A stretch of DNA of 64,000 bases from Serendipita indica DSM 11827 (GCA_910890315.1 CAJVGD010000022.1:1-64000); one strand, 5' to 3'; counted from the first letter of the stretch, positions 46,701-59,083 are shown. Program-made: numbers and translations. Notes: generated from the sequence alone by a model not told the origin.

Positions 46701-48403
46701 CGTAGATGGCCGCGCCATTGTGCGCAGCTACTTCGCTCCATTGACCCAGATGCGGGCTCAAATATATTTATGTCGATTGCCGCTACGGGCGGGGAGCGAT
46801 GGAGTCCCTTGCGGGAGGATATGCTCGACTTTTTCAGCCACAAATTGCTCTGGTGGGTCGACGTCTGCTCGTCGAAAGGCTGGATCTCGGAGGCCCTAGT
46901 AGGCGTCACAGAGCTCAAGCGAGCGTTGCAGGTGAGCTTAGAAGCTGTTCTGAAAAGATGCCGTCCTTATGTGTGCTTCAGGGTGTTCCTCCAGAGGATC
47001 AAATCAACGAATCTGTCGAAGCGCTTATCCAATGGTGTGAGGAGTCGCTACGACTGTTCGCATTCGCGGAGAGAAACGCTTCGTGGAGTGACCAAGTGGA
47101 AAGGGACGCGGAGTTGTCTCTCATCTGGCAGCATTACGCAGAAGAATTGATGGCCCGTGCGAAAATGCCAGAGACTCGCTTCGCAAACAAGGCTGAGACT
47201 GTCGATTCCAGTCACTCGAGTCGAGAAGTCGCCTCCAATGACGACCATCTTGACCTGCTTCCTCCACCCCCGATATCGGAACTGGAGCGTCTCACAAGGC
47301 GCAGAGCCTCTTCAAGAGTTAGCAGTGCCGGTTCGCATGTAGCCTCCGCAAAGGCCGCGAGCATCTCAACGAAACAGTCGGCATCTTCGGAGCAAGAACC
47401 AGACCAGCGGCTTCGCAGAGTTGGCAGTTCTCTAGTGGCTGAAGAACATCCAGAGACAATACGCGCCAATGCAGACGTGGTCACTCCTCCAGACCTGATT
47501 GTGGTCGAAGAGCCGCAACTAGTATCACCGGTTGCTGATGACACCGCACCGATGTCAGCATCACCTCGGGAGGACTCATCAAACTTGGTGGCTTTACCTA
47601 GAAACCCTATGTCTCAGGTCGAGGCAACACGGCAAGAGACACCCGAGACGGCTCAGGACAGGTCAAACATACAGACACCCCAGCCTATCAAACAGAGCGA
47701 GAAGGTTACTCCGCTTCCTCCAACTCGTAGAATTCCTTCGCCTCCAGCAGGACAACCTCCTCGTGCTGTTGAACCGGGCGGTCCCGCGGTCCCATTACCA
47801 GTACAACACCTAATGAAGACTCAAGAAGCCAAGACATTGGAAGCGTCTAACGAATCCAATGAGCTACCAGCGACGGCTTTACCGTCAGCACCCAGTGCTG
47901 GCGTACCTCAACACCCTCTGTCTGTACCGAACCCAAACAGAGAAGAGAATACTAGCGTGCCGACTTCCTCTACTCCTGGTGTCTCTTCGAATGCACAGAG
48001 GAAGTCTGCAGCGGCCCAAGCGTCGCGACTACACACAACCGCGACGGTTGGTGGTGGGGTGACATGGGCTGGTTCAGCTCTATTTCCGTCACTATCCATG
48101 TTTCAGAACACGGCAAACTGGCAGTCTGTTTCCCCAACGCCTCAAAGCCAGCCTCGTCAATCAAAGACAAGAGATCCTGCACGTCAATCGACTCCCTCAC
48201 CGGTTTCAACCCCTCCAACAAACAGCATCATCCCCGAAGAACCCAAGTCTACGCAGGCACCGGTCGCGAAGAGCAAGGAAGGAGCTCAGACTTTGTCTCA
48301 GAAGGAATCCAAGACGGCCGGTCCAATGGACAGTGCAGCAGAATTCGCCAATTTTCTGGCAACTGTTGACTTTGACAAGGATTCTCCCAATTTACAGCTC
48401 TAG
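43721..48403 (+). CDS. NACHT-type STAND NTPase with long disordered tail
   Basis: NACHT NTPases are signalling ATPases/GTPases, used in fungi in non-self recognition and programmed cell death among other roles. Early exons are 43721(or upstream)-44047, 44138-44301, 44364-44502, 44548-44617, then 44723 onward. The N-terminal part is helical (YYGVLQSLITSTKLLREATQ), as in the Agaricomycete family. The Walker A motif is ADVSGSGKST, in LIYWLADVSGSGKST. Walker B is KVVFVLDHME. Sensor and helical regions follow (GLILWSKLAFEMVLL, ILAAVGYSFDILSVGAIARL). The expected HPTFLDWIRLP block is in another frame from 46353, so an unresolved intron or a frame break lies at 46.1-46.4 kb, where a Ser/Arg-rich stretch occurs. 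An intron at 46932-46980 leads to a tail of about 475 residues, mostly Pro/Ser/Thr-rich. Start and middle remain uncertain. Confidence 0.78.
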
Positions 48404-48649
48404 CTGTGGACGTTATCCCACTCTCGGACTTTGGCTCCTTGATCGCTCCTTTTTATGGACTGTTACATGTTTATCTGCTGTAGTAAACATCCCCTTTGTG
48501 CTTTATGTAATGGCCTTTAGGAATAGTAGTTGTATTCAATCTGGACCTGGACCCTCTTATAGCTTGCCGTTGACCTCGACTTCGTGTATCCTCGTCCTTC
48601 GTTTTCAAGCTTTAAAGGCCCTTAATTCGTTACAAGGCCTCGTTTAATC

Positions 48650-50372
48650 ATGAAGAAACTGCTCCAGCACCAGCAGGTTCGTTTACACAAGCAATGGCGG
48701 CCAGAGGAAGTGCGTATATGCTAACTATCCTTTTTAAACAGTGGAGGTCTGTCTTTCCAACTCATGGGACGCGTTCTGTAGCGATTACTCTGACCTCTAG
48801 ACAATTTTCGACGACGCCGGTACGACAAATTCATAGGCGCATATCAACAAGCTGACGTCCTTATTTCAGAAACTTGGTCTAATTTCAGCTGCTCGCAGCA
48901 GACAGGCAGTCACTCGACCCTCGCGGATTCAAGACGCACGAACATTTTGGTGGTCGTCGAAACCAGCAGCTGGGACGGAAAGCGCAGCACCTCAGCCTTT
49001 ATCAGCACAGTCTATGACCTCATCATCAAGTGACGTTGGCACCTCTGCTGCCGTTCAGCATACCGCATCCACACCCTCTGCCGCGGATACGTTGGCAGCC
49101 GTCCCCAGCGAGCCAATCTCTGCGACAGCAAACGTTTCGAATGCCACTATAGATACTCTCGGAGCCAGCGAAGGCTTTGCCGTCGTGGCGTCGGAAGCTG
49201 CAAAGTTGGCGAGCAATGACTATTCACATCTCTTCTCATGGGGATGGCCATCTGGAGTTTTTCTTCGCGCTACCTCGTGGTTTCAGCACATGGAATGGCT
49301 TCAGGCTCTGGAGCTGGGCACGCCGGTCGTATGCCTGACGCTCGCTGTCATCCTCTTTCGAATCCCAATCATTCCATTACAGTGGAGATCCCTAAAGGCA
49401 CAGGCACGATTTGCGCCGTATCAAGCAGAGTGGCCGGAACTTATGAGAAAGATACAACAGGCTAAGCTGGAAGAAGACCAGATCAAGCTTTACGAAGGGG
49501 TCGCACGGATGCAGGAGATTAGGCGAGTTTCAAACATGAAACCATTTGCTGGCCTCCCCCCTGTGTTCCTCTTCATGTACACGGGAATAGGAGCCTTCCT
49601 AGGTGCAGGCAAACTCGCCCAGTATCACCGCGAGGTCATTGAGCTGGGTGGCACTGGACCACTCACTTATCCTGGGGGACTGTTTGGGACGGGATTCCTA
49701 GAGGACTTGACAACCTTTAGCCCTACCCTGCTCGTCCTCTTAACGGCGACCACGTGGATCAATACCCGACGCTCGGCTCTGGATTCGCCGATAGAAACCA
49801 AATGGCTCAAGCGAATGCCCAGTCTAATAACACCTATTGCTGGTGTGCTTGGACTGGTCATACAGTTCTCCGCAGCGCAGCTATTGGTCACCTGGATCGG
49901 GGTTGTCCTTCACCTGGCCCACTCCTATGTCAGGAGAATCCCGGTTGTGAAACGGCTGGCAGGACTGGAAAAGGTCCCTGTTCAGGACCCGAAAACCTAC
50001 GAGTTTGAACCGTTTATTAGCGCTTGGCGAAACTCGTACAAGGATGCCATGACTGCTTTGAAAGAACGCGCAGAGCAACAAGCACAGACCGCGATTCGTG
50101 ACATGGAACGTCGGCGGGTACGGACAAGCAACAATGTCAAACCACTCCCTACCTCCAACCAGGCCACATCTGCAAAGAGGGACTTTACCGAGCAACCTAA
50201 AGCTTCAACCTCGGCGAACTTGTATACATATACCAGTCAGCCTCCCCCTCGTCCACTCAGTCCCAACACTAGAAAAGCCGCCACGAAGAATGCGAACAAG
50301 GGCAAGAGCATATCCACGTTGAGTAGGCGAGAGTTTTATACCTTGTCGCGTGACTATAGATCCACTTTCTAA
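48650..50372 (+). CDS. OXA1: Mitochondrial inner membrane insertase Oxa1
   Basis: Oxa1 inserts mitochondrially made and some nuclear-coded proteins into the inner membrane and binds mitoribosomes. Exons are 48650-48676, 48742-48819 and 48870-50372, giving 535 residues. The first two exons give a mitochondrial presequence (MKKLLQHQQWRSVFPTHGTR, then TLTSRQFSTTP). After a Ser/Ala-rich linker comes the YidC/Oxa1 domain: helix 1 TPVVCLTLAVILFRIPIIPL, the basic hairpin, MKPFAGLPPVFLFMYTGIGA, LTTFSPTLLVLLTATTW and a last pair after WLKRMPSLITPIAGVLG. The C-terminal matrix tail is long and basic (ALKERAEQQAQTAIRDMERR), fitting ribosome binding. It follows the NTPase gene on the same strand by 246 bp. 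Confidence 0.93.
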
Positions 50373-50440
50373 GGTTGAAGAATCGAGCCTCTATTTGTAG
50401 CATTAGCTTTCTTAATATCTTGTCCACCACTGGTTTAGTC

Positions 50441-52210
50441 CTATCTCGATTGGTTAGTTTTGGCAAAGACTGAGAGAATGGGACATACCGAGTATTCGTA
50501 GACGAGCTGTTGGATCCGTTGGTGCATTTCCTCTGAAACGTTTGGGCTGTCGATGATTTCCACCGTTTGGAGTGGTGCTACGGACACGTTCATGTTGGTC
50601 TCCCATATTTTGCCTCGATACTCAACAAATCCAAAGATGGATTCGCCCTGCCCGTCATAATCCGACACGACGAGGTGCTGCAGCTTGTGCAGTATACGTC
50701 TAGACTGTGACGAAAGGTGCAGTAGTATACCATCCGTAGCATCTCCTTTCAGCGTCAGGCGGTCCAGCTGGGTGAGGCTGTTGATAAAGTAGGATATGCC
50801 CTCGATGTCGCCGCCACGTAGCGAGAGCAAGGTGACGTGCCGAACCGTGTCACCAAAGCCTGAGTGCCGACAGTCGTCGATCTTTTGTTTACTGCAAGTG
50901 AATGGCCAGTAGTTGGAGATGGACAGGTGTGTGATGGGCGGTGCGGAGATCCATTGTGGGAACCAGAGAACCAGCTCACGCCAGGTTATGCAAAGATCTT
51001 TTAGTAATGGCATTGCGATGAGCTTGGTTGGTGCAACGTTTTGCGTCGTGAACTTTGGCGCGTTGTAACGCAGGTAGGTGAGGTTTGGAAGCACATAGCT
51101 AACCCAAAGTGGTGGGTTTGTTGCTGATGATATAAAGGTGAACGAGGTTAGGGCCATTTGACTGAGGGAGTTTGGCGACCAAGCGATGCCTTCCCATTGG
51201 GCGTCCACTTCTTGAAGTTCCATCTCCTTTACGACGGGGAAAAAGCGCATTGGTAGTAGTATGGAGGGGATTCCAGTCTGGCTTGCGTCCAAGCGGCGAC
51301 GAATTAACCGGAGGCTCCGAGACGTTGGTAGTCGGGCCAGTATCCTGCTCATCAGCGACGCGTTATCCACCGAGAGGAAGCAATCTAGTCTAGAGAAGAC
51401 AAGGGTCCCTTCATAGACTGACTTTAGTCGATCCAGTGTCGCTTCGTCAAGGTCCATTGGCTTGGTTGCTAGGATTGTCAAGCATGGTTCCTTGTTTGCC
51501 GAGAGCCGCGCATAGTGACGAAGTCGATTAAATGGGAGGACAGTCGAGTGAAGGGAGAGGAAATGGTAATGCCATATCAAGGGCATGGAATGTGCCAGGC
51601 GCCTCCATTTGCTGCAGACGTGGGTCAACAACAAGGCCCGAGTACCATGGGAAGTCCTCTCTTCTGCGTATTCACTGGGAAGGCCCTCATCTTCTGAGGC
51701 AAAGAACTCAAAGATCAAAGCGAGGACCTCCTTTGGGAGATCTCTCCTGGACGGTTCAGTTGTCGTACTCTCTCTGCCGACTTTTGTGCATGCTCCATGG
51801 CTTCAAAAGCGTCCATTAGAATCGTTTTCCATGGCGAAAGGAGCGTCTCAACGGCAGACAATGCAACATTGAGGAGGCCGACTACCTTTTCCCCATCTTC
51901 ACCTAAAAATTCGTGAGGCTGGAAGAATATCATGTTATCGCAATAAGATACCTGCATCTGCGTTAATTATAGCCTGTATAATGTCTGCTGTCGCCTTCTT
52001 GTAATCGGTGACCGGCTGGTAGAGTCTCTGAGCGAATGCAAGAAGAACTTCTGCTCGCGAAACAAGCTTATTCGCGGCTTGTAGACCCAGTGGGACGTCT
52101 GGAATCCTGTTCCTCTTGCCCTTGTTCCCCCTTGATTCAGCCTCCTTGCCAGAAGTACTCGAGTTTCTTGGGGTCTTTGTCTTTGTTTTATTCGAGTTTA
52201 TAAGACTCAT
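50441..52210 (-). CDS. F-box-like / leucine-rich protein of a second type
   Basis: Exons are 51952-52210, 51782-51902 and 50441-51746, about 561 residues. It starts MSLINSNKTKTKTPRNSSTS (basic), then a helical region (QAANKLVSRAEVLLAFAQRL, LLNVALSAVETLLSPWKTIL). The F-box-like sequence DLPKEVLALIFEFFASEDE follows, then VCSKWRRLAHSMPLIWHYHF and leucine-rich strands to the end. This is the usual plan of Agaricomycete F-box proteins (helical N-terminus, F-box, LRR-like). Joining exons 2 and 3 needs an intron of only 35 nt (51747-51781, GTCGGC...CCAG); otherwise there is a frameshift there. The 3' end may instead use GTATGT at about 50486 and finish a few residues earlier. It is convergent with OXA1 and divergent from NHX1. 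Confidence 0.7.
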
Positions 52211-52330
52211 CTGATTGCAGAACCGAGTGGGTTGGTAAAGACGGGAGGGGCACCTGCCACCCTCTTACCTTGTCCTCGACCGCCTGTGCTGCCTACCGGA
52301 CAAACACTCCGCTAGCTGGGGCTAGCCAAT

Positions 52331-54618
52331 ATGCTCGAAAAGAGAGAGTCTAGTGAAGTAGAGGAGCTCTACAGCTCGTGGTCGCTCTTCATCGTCTGCG
52401 TGCTCCTCATTCTCTCGCTATGGACGTCATACTATCTCCAAATCAAAAAGATTCGCGCCATTCACGAAACTGTCGTATCTATTTTTGCTGGAATGATCGT
52501 TGGCTTGGTTGTCAGACTGGCGCCTGGTCATCTTATTCGTGAAATGTTGGTACGTCTACTGCGGCCACGCATGCGCAAAGGAGAGGACAATCCGCTGACG
52601 AAAACCCCCGTGAATAGTCCTTCAACCATACACTATTCTTTAACCTGCTACTCCCTCCAATCATCCTCAACTCTGGATACGAAATGCGCCAAGTATGTAC
52701 CAGAACGCGTCCTGTGAATCGCGTCCTAATTCGGCACAGGACAACTTCTTCCGCAATTTTGGATCCATTCTCACGTTTGCATTCCTTGGCACATTTATTG
52801 CCGCTGTGGGTCTTGGGTCAGTGCATCTCGCCCAATGCACCGCATCATGCTAATGAGCCTGCAGCTCCTTCGTCTACGTCTGGGCGCTTTTGGGTCTCGA
52901 AGGGCTCAACTTGAGTATCCTCGACTGCCTCGTATTCGGCTCGACTCTCAGCGCCACAGATCCTGTCACCATCCTCTCCGTCTTTACGCAGTACAAAGTC
53001 GACCCGAAACTCTACAGCATTATATTTGGTGAAAGTTTATTGAATGATGCGGTATCTATCGTTATGTACGAGTACGTTGGCTTTCCTTTCTCACACAATG
53101 CTGGCACTCATGCATTTCTCAGAACGTTTACTCAACTACGAGGCATGGAAGCATCTACCACCTCGCTATTTAGCGGAATCGGGATCTTCATCCTGTCCTT
53201 TTCATCCTCCATGGCCATGGGAGTTGCCTTTGGCCTGTTTACGTCGCTCGTCCTCAAGTACTCGCATCTTTCACTCTTCCCATCAATCGAATCGTGTCTC
53301 ATCGCGCTTCTCGCGTACACTTCCTACTTTTTCTCTAATGGGCTCCACATGTCGGGCATCGTCTCGCTTCTTTTCTGCGGCATCACCCTCAAGCACTATG
53401 CATACCATACGATGTCGCGGCGAACCCAGCGAACGACAAAGTATCTCTTTGCTGTCCTCGCACAGCTATCTGAGAACTTTATCTTCATCTACCTCGGTCT
53501 CAACTTATTCACGCGAGAGTTTGCCGTCTTCAAACCTCTTTTCATCTTGATCTCAACAATTGCAGTCGTTGCGACCCGGTACTTGGCCGTGTTCCCGCTA
53601 TCCGAGGTGATCAACCTTTTCCATCGGTGGAGAGGACAGCGCCGTCCGGAGCTGCCTCACTCTTACCAGATGATGCTCTTCTGGGCAGGTCTCCGTGGTG
53701 CGGTAGGAGTTGCTCTTGCAGCCGGATTTACGGGTCCGAATCAAGAAGCACTCCGAACAACTGTCCTGGTGGTGGTCGTTTTGACCGTCATCATGTTTGG
53801 TGGGACGACAGCTAGAATGCTCGAGGTCATGGGAGTCCGTACTGGTGTTGAGGAAGGTGAAGAGAGTAGTAGTGACGAAGAAGAGCGCGCTTGGCTTAGG
53901 AGTGGAAGGACCGGACCCCCGGGCGCTCGATGGTCAGTACGAGGTTACATGTTATTGGTTTTGACTAACTTTCCACAGGGATCCTCGCGCAAGAAATGCT
54001 CAACATGTGCGTCGATGGTCTCGTAGTAATCCAAACGGCCATACTCCCAACGCGCGAACATTCTCGGGGAACAGTGGCTCGACTTTTGATGTTGGCTCTT
54101 CCGACTCTGAAGGCAACGAAGTGCTCCCAATGTCCCGCAACAATTATTACAACCACCATCAACAATCTCAAACAGACGACGCAGGAAACTCTAGCACAAG
54201 CCTGAGACAAGCAGGTGAAGCGTGGTTCCACGCTATCGACGAGAGATATCTTCTACCTCTCTTCTCCAATGCCGTTGCCTCACGAAAGTTTCATGCTCGA
54301 CGAGCTACCCGACGTGCAACGGTGGCGTCTGGTACCACAAATCCACGAGGTCAACCAGAGGACTATGAGTACGAGAGTTATCCAGACAGTCCGGCAGAGG
54401 CGCCGTCTCCATCTGGCAGTCTCTCGACGACCGACCGGGTGACTGGTGCGGTTAAGCGCAAAAACCAAGAAGTCTTGCGGAGTATTGGAAGTTTTTGGAG
54501 AGGTAGCCCTGCGCGATCTAGAGATCCTGGTACCTCCAGAGACCAACTGGTTGGTTCGTCCAGCCCAGCCCAAGACCCTCACGCTCTGGGAGCGGATGCA
54601 AACGAGCGGCCTTCTTGA
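52331..54618 (+). CDS. NHX1: Endosomal/vacuolar Na+/H+ exchanger Nhx1
   Basis: Nhx1 exchanges Na+ or K+ for H+ in late endosomes and affects pH, salt tolerance and vesicle traffic (CPA1 family). Exons are 52331-52549, 52618-52692, 52740-52816, 52865-53071, 53123-53932, 53979-54618, giving 675 residues. The match to yeast Nhx1 as I recall it is very close: IRAIHETVVSIFAGMIVGLV, FFNLLLPPIILNSGYEM (amiloride-site segment), TLSATDPVTILSVF, GESLLNDAVSIVMYE (transport ND pair), HMSGIVSLLFCGITLKHYAY, LSENFIFIYLGL and FWAGLRGAVGVALA. A cytosolic tail of about 250 residues includes the conserved AWFHAIDERYLLPLFSN. The fourth intron (51 nt) is a multiple of three without stops. The start lies 120 bp from that of the divergent F-box-like gene. 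Confidence 0.96.
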
Positions 54619-54712
54619 ATGTAGACAGTTTCCTTGTTCCGTTCTAATATATTGCTAAATATGCTTGGAGCCGGTCCTTGTTAGTCAGTCGCAAGTTTGT
54701 CCTCCAACCATC

Positions 54713-55950
54713 ATGATGGGGCCTCGTGTGCCTGTCGAAATATGGCAAAAGATCCTGCGACATGCGATGCACATTCCAGTCTTCTTCGATATCGATCCGA
54801 TTGAGACGTACTGCATTCAAGCGATGCCATACTTTGGTGACGAAGAGCCGTATTGGGAGACGGAGCGCGTGAAGAACGTCCTAAAGCGCGTTTGTTCTAC
54901 ATGGAACATATATCTTCAAGCCTACGATCATCGCTTTGTTCGCACTCAAGATGTCATGCATTCGCTCGTCTGAGTCACCACCATGCGTCGAGCAATCCGA
55001 ATTTCAGTCGTACGCTGCAGGCATGAGAGGCGCTCAGCTCGAGAAACTGTTCCTACCTGTGTCAAGGGTATCAAATTTTGGTCGTCGGATTGAATGCCAC
55101 CGTCTGCGTTCGAGGAGTTTCCGTGCGAGGGACCAACGCCGTGGCGAATGTAAATTTTGGATGGACGCGATGCAGTGTCTAATGAGGTCCTCAAATTCTT
55201 CACGTGTCTCACCGAGCTGCTAACGTGCGAGCGGAAGTCAGAGGCGGACCCGGCTTATACAAAGTGTTCGCCAGAAACCAATCTCCAGTGACATTCTTAG
55301 GAAGCGCCGAACATGCGACCCTCAGAGACAGTCATACAATCTCCGCTACGTGACCACCATGAGCATCGACGCGAACGACCTAAACAATACCCTGAATCTA
55401 GATATGTCAAACCTTCGACATCTCGTACTCAGGAACTCTTGCAGCAGTGGCCGCTTCAAACTTGTTCAAAGGCTCCAGGTGATTTGGAGGGCAGCTTCAA
55501 ACTTTACTCTGGATCGGAACCCAGATGTCGCACGCATTGGAGCCGAGTATCTGGGAACTCTGCCCTCACGTCGAGGTGCTTCAGATCCCTTATAAGTGAG
55601 GCTGCCAACCAGCACCACCAGAAAGCCACCCGATTCGAGCAATCAGAATGAATATGCTGAGCGTGCTTATGGATGCGCCACTGCTCTGTAACTTGGTCGG
55701 TTGTTTTCACGCTTCACTGCACCAGAAGGTCGCTTTAGAAATATTGACGAAGTCGAAGATTCGGATGCTCGCTTTTGAATCAAGTTGGGCAGAGATTAGA
55801 AGGCAAAAAGAACTGGTGCCGTTTCCCTGCCTTGGGAAGCGGATCGAGTCACGAGGGATTACGTTGGTGGACGTGCACTGGATAACGTACGACCAATTCG
55901 GTGTCCTGTATGAATCCAAAGATCCAAGAGCGTACAAAGCTGACACATAG
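54713..55950 (+). pseudogene. F-box-like gene, copy J (decayed)
   Basis: From ATG 54713 the frame reads MMGPRVPVEIWQKILRHAMH, then YWETERVKNVLKRVCSTWN, and stops after HSLV. Family sequence continues piecewise in other frames with several stops, including the end block GITLVDVHWITYDQFGVL. At least four breaks are visible. The nearest relative is intact copy L (VEIWQKILRHAIF). It is an old relic compared with copies B or C. Confidence 0.75.
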
Positions 55951-56245
55951 TTCAAGTTCTAGATGGCGTGATAGAATCTTTTTGACAGTTTCCCCAGTCA
56001 ATAAAACTTGGGTTTTGGCAGTGGAGCTCATTAGTATCATAGTTTCCGAAAGTATGTATACGTATGATCTGGATGGGAGCAACTCTATTAGGTGAAACTG
56101 AGATGTATAGGCTGTTTATCGACACCAAGTTAACAATATTGGACGTAAGAAGTCACTCGCTGTGAAATGAGCGGCGGTTCACTAGGCATGGAAAGCAGCT
56201 GGAATACGGCATTGAAGAAGTCAAAATGACACGTAGTCCAAAAGT

Positions 56246-58053
56246 TTAGTCGTCTTCATTGTTGGGGACGGGCGGGTATAGGGAGCAGCCAGGCAACGTC
56301 TTCTGGATGTGCGGCTCGAGTTTATACCACGCAGTCGCAAAGGTGACATCGGTATCTCTGGCTGTACCACCACGACCAGTGAGCAGGGGGACAATACGGC
56401 CACCTCTATCGAGGATGATCGAGCCAGAATCCCCGTCGTCGGAGAAGGCGCCACGCTCGCCATAAGGTAGAACAGTGGTTTCAAATGAGGTACATTCGAG
56501 GCCGTAGTTTGTGTAAAGACGGACAAGTGAGTCGAGCCCGTTCACCCAGCCAACAGTGGTGCCGGTGGTCAGGCCATTCTTGATGACGGGCATAGCCGCT
56601 TCGCCATTGGCTTTACGCTGCCTGGAGTGGCAAATCTCCTCTGGTACGACGCCGGAGATCTGGAGGAGGCCATCTTGCGGGTACTCGGACTCGGGCTCAC
56701 CACGGTCCGAGGGGTGAGGAAACATGAGGCTAGCGTATTCTTCCTCCTTGACCCACCCTCCTGTATGATCACTACTATGTAAAGAGGCGAGATGAGAGAC
56801 GTACCGATGAAGACTTTATTTCCCTTGAATTCTTTTCAATCAAACGCGTCTTGGTTGATTTTAATCATCTTCCAGTCAATGATAAACCTCTTTCCTGTAT
56901 CAGAGGAGTCAAGGGTGGGAGAGAGACGGATGGGATCGACGTGGAAGACGGAGCCAATGACACGCTGCTTTGCGTTTGTTGTAAATTTTGTAACTTTCGT
57001 GTGAAGACTGTCCAATTGCTCAATGTTCCTCCTCGTCGTACCCATATACTGTTCGGCCTGGCGGAGCGATGCATCAACCTCGATACTTTGGCTACCTTGG
57101 GCTTGTTGCTTTTTTAGCCTTCTAATCTTCCTCTTGAGCGAGGCAATAACCCCCTGGAGAGTGCCAATTCGAGACATTATGCGAGTAGTGACATCCGCGT
57201 AGCTCGTGCCGCCGAGGTTGACTATCTCCTCACGACGCTGTGCGTTATCCGTGTGCTTTGATCCTGCATTGTGGTACAGAAAAGGGGGACGAATTACATG
57301 GGCAGCTGTGAGGGCAAGGATCTGAGGGGTCTCTTCGTTGCGTTGGAGGTAAAGGCCGATAGTTCCCTCAGAGTAAGGATGCTTGAGCGGGGCCACATAG
57401 AGACCAAGGGTAGATGCAAAAGGATGACGAAACTCGGCGATGGAACCGGACAAGGGCTGAAGGGACGGAAGCTTGGGTCCGCAGGCGCAGGAGAGGCATG
57501 TCGTCTACTCGCGGACGGCGACATCGACGTTGGGAAACCCTGCTCGGCTGACGATATTCTGGACATTTTCGGCAGAGGCTTTGGCCACTTGAAATGAGAC
57601 GGTCGTCGGCGTCACGCCGATGGTGACTAGAAGTGGGCAGAATGCCTTGTCCTCTCCGGCGTTAGCAAACTCAAAGCCTGTGATCGGTGTACACTTGATT
57701 CCGCAAGACAAGAGATATTCATCAGCGGCCGTGGCAATCTCTGGCCAAAGAGGTGTGATGGGATGACCATGCACAGGGCGAGTCTCACGGACGTAAAGGT
57801 GGCCGTCGCGTTTAGGCCAAGGTGGACCCGTCTTATAAACAAATGGCGAGCCACTGACGGTGCCGTGCGCGTCCGTGAAGACGTCTGGGTAATGATCGGT
57901 AGGACGGGATCGCGCAGAGGCGATCTCAACCTCGTCGGATCTGGAGGGAGTTGAGGAAGATGAGAAGATGAGAATTTGATATAGACAATTGGTTGCTGTC
58001 TTCCCTAGATATGTCCACGCAAAGCTCGAGAAAAACTGGATCAATGCCACCAA
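56246..58053 (-). pseudogene. Trypsin-fold-like protein gene with in-frame stop
   Basis: Three coding segments join: 57517-58053, 56805-57456 and 56246-56760, with introns 57457-57516 (60 nt) and 56761-56804 (44 nt). The first segment has no ATG, so an upstream exon or start is missing. A chymotrypsin-type triad can be proposed: His in LALTAAHVI, Asp in IIDWKMIKI, Ser in DDGDSGSIIL. A long coiled-coil-like insertion (IASLKRKIRRLKKQQAQ and more) lies between His and Asp. An in-frame TGA at 56836-56838 interrupts the second segment after INQDAFD, just before KEFKGNKVFIGG. No splice pair removes it. The N-terminal 180 residues form a separate region without a known motif. It may be a pseudogene, a base error, or a gene with an unseen intron. 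Confidence 0.6.
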
Positions 58054-58329
58054 GTGACACTAGAAAGGAAACATTCAGTCACGAGGACAGATATCTATGG
58101 TAGACAAAGAATAAAAGGATTAAAAACTTATTGGTGGTCTGAATGGTGAATCGCGAGAGAATCGTCTTGTGTGGTTGAGAATGAGGCAGAGTTCAAGGGC
58201 CACGACTTGCGAGTGGCAAATTTCCGAGTTTGTGAATATCTCGCTTTTGGATGCATGTATTAACCGTACCAGTTTAAAGTCAGCATTGCTTTGCACATTT
58301 ATCCAAGAGAAGCCTCATTTACAAAGTTT

Positions 58330-58893
58330 GTCAGGGCAAGTTTAGCCTCCAACCACAATAACAAAAATATAGCCAAAATCCTGCGACATGCATTGTACAT
58401 TCCAGTCTTCTTCTACACCGATCCAGTCGAAATGCACGGCATTGAAGCGTTGCCGTCCTTTGGCATCAAAGGACTATACTGGAAGACGGAGAGAGCGAGG
58501 AGCACGTAGAGGTACTTGTGTCCTGGATGGAATATGTATCTTCAGTTCTATTGTCACCGTCTCGTCGGTGCCTCGGACGTCATCCATTCATGCGTCCTAA
58601 AGAGCGCTATGCGTCGTGCAATCCGGATCTCGGCTACCCGATACCAGCAGCTAGATGAAGATCGCTGGGCCTCGCTGTAACCTTCTTTTCTACGTATTTG
58701 GTTGATTAAACGAACCTCAGACTCAAGGTTCGACAAGCTCGTAAATGAGGAATCAAGGGCCTGGAACATGGAGATTCTAGATGGACTTGGAACAGTATCA
58801 TTCGATCTTATCACCAGTCTGCTTCGTCACGCCTCCTGGCAAAGGCTCACCACCACGCTATACAGACGAGTGATACAGGTAAAGACTAAGTGA
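58330..58893 (+). pseudogene. F-box-like gene, copy K (truncated and decayed)
   Basis: Sequence related to copies J and L: KILRHALYIPVFFYTDPVEM, then GLYWKTERARST and a stop, then HRLVGASDVIHSC and MRRAIRISATRY in another frame, and MEILDGLGTVSFDLITSLL in a third. Only about the first 45 percent of the gene is present. It stands between the protease-like gene and intact copy L, on the same strand as both J and L. Confidence 0.65.
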
Positions 58894-59083
58894 GAGGTGG
58901 AGAAGCAATCACGCTTTCGCTTCTGCGATCCACACCGATCCATATCCTTGCACAAATATCCTGGCTACGTATCTCCTTTGACAGCACGAACACTAATGCA
59001 GCAATGAAGAAGATACTAAGACGCGGAAATCGCAACCACTCCACGGCCCGATTCCTGAAGCCGGCCCGTTTGTTTGTGAGCGT

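Noticed and set aside
57505-57507. In-frame TAG as a second nonsense mutation in the protease-like gene
   Set aside because: A 60-nt GT-AG intron at 57457-57516 removes it in phase, so it does not need to be a defect.
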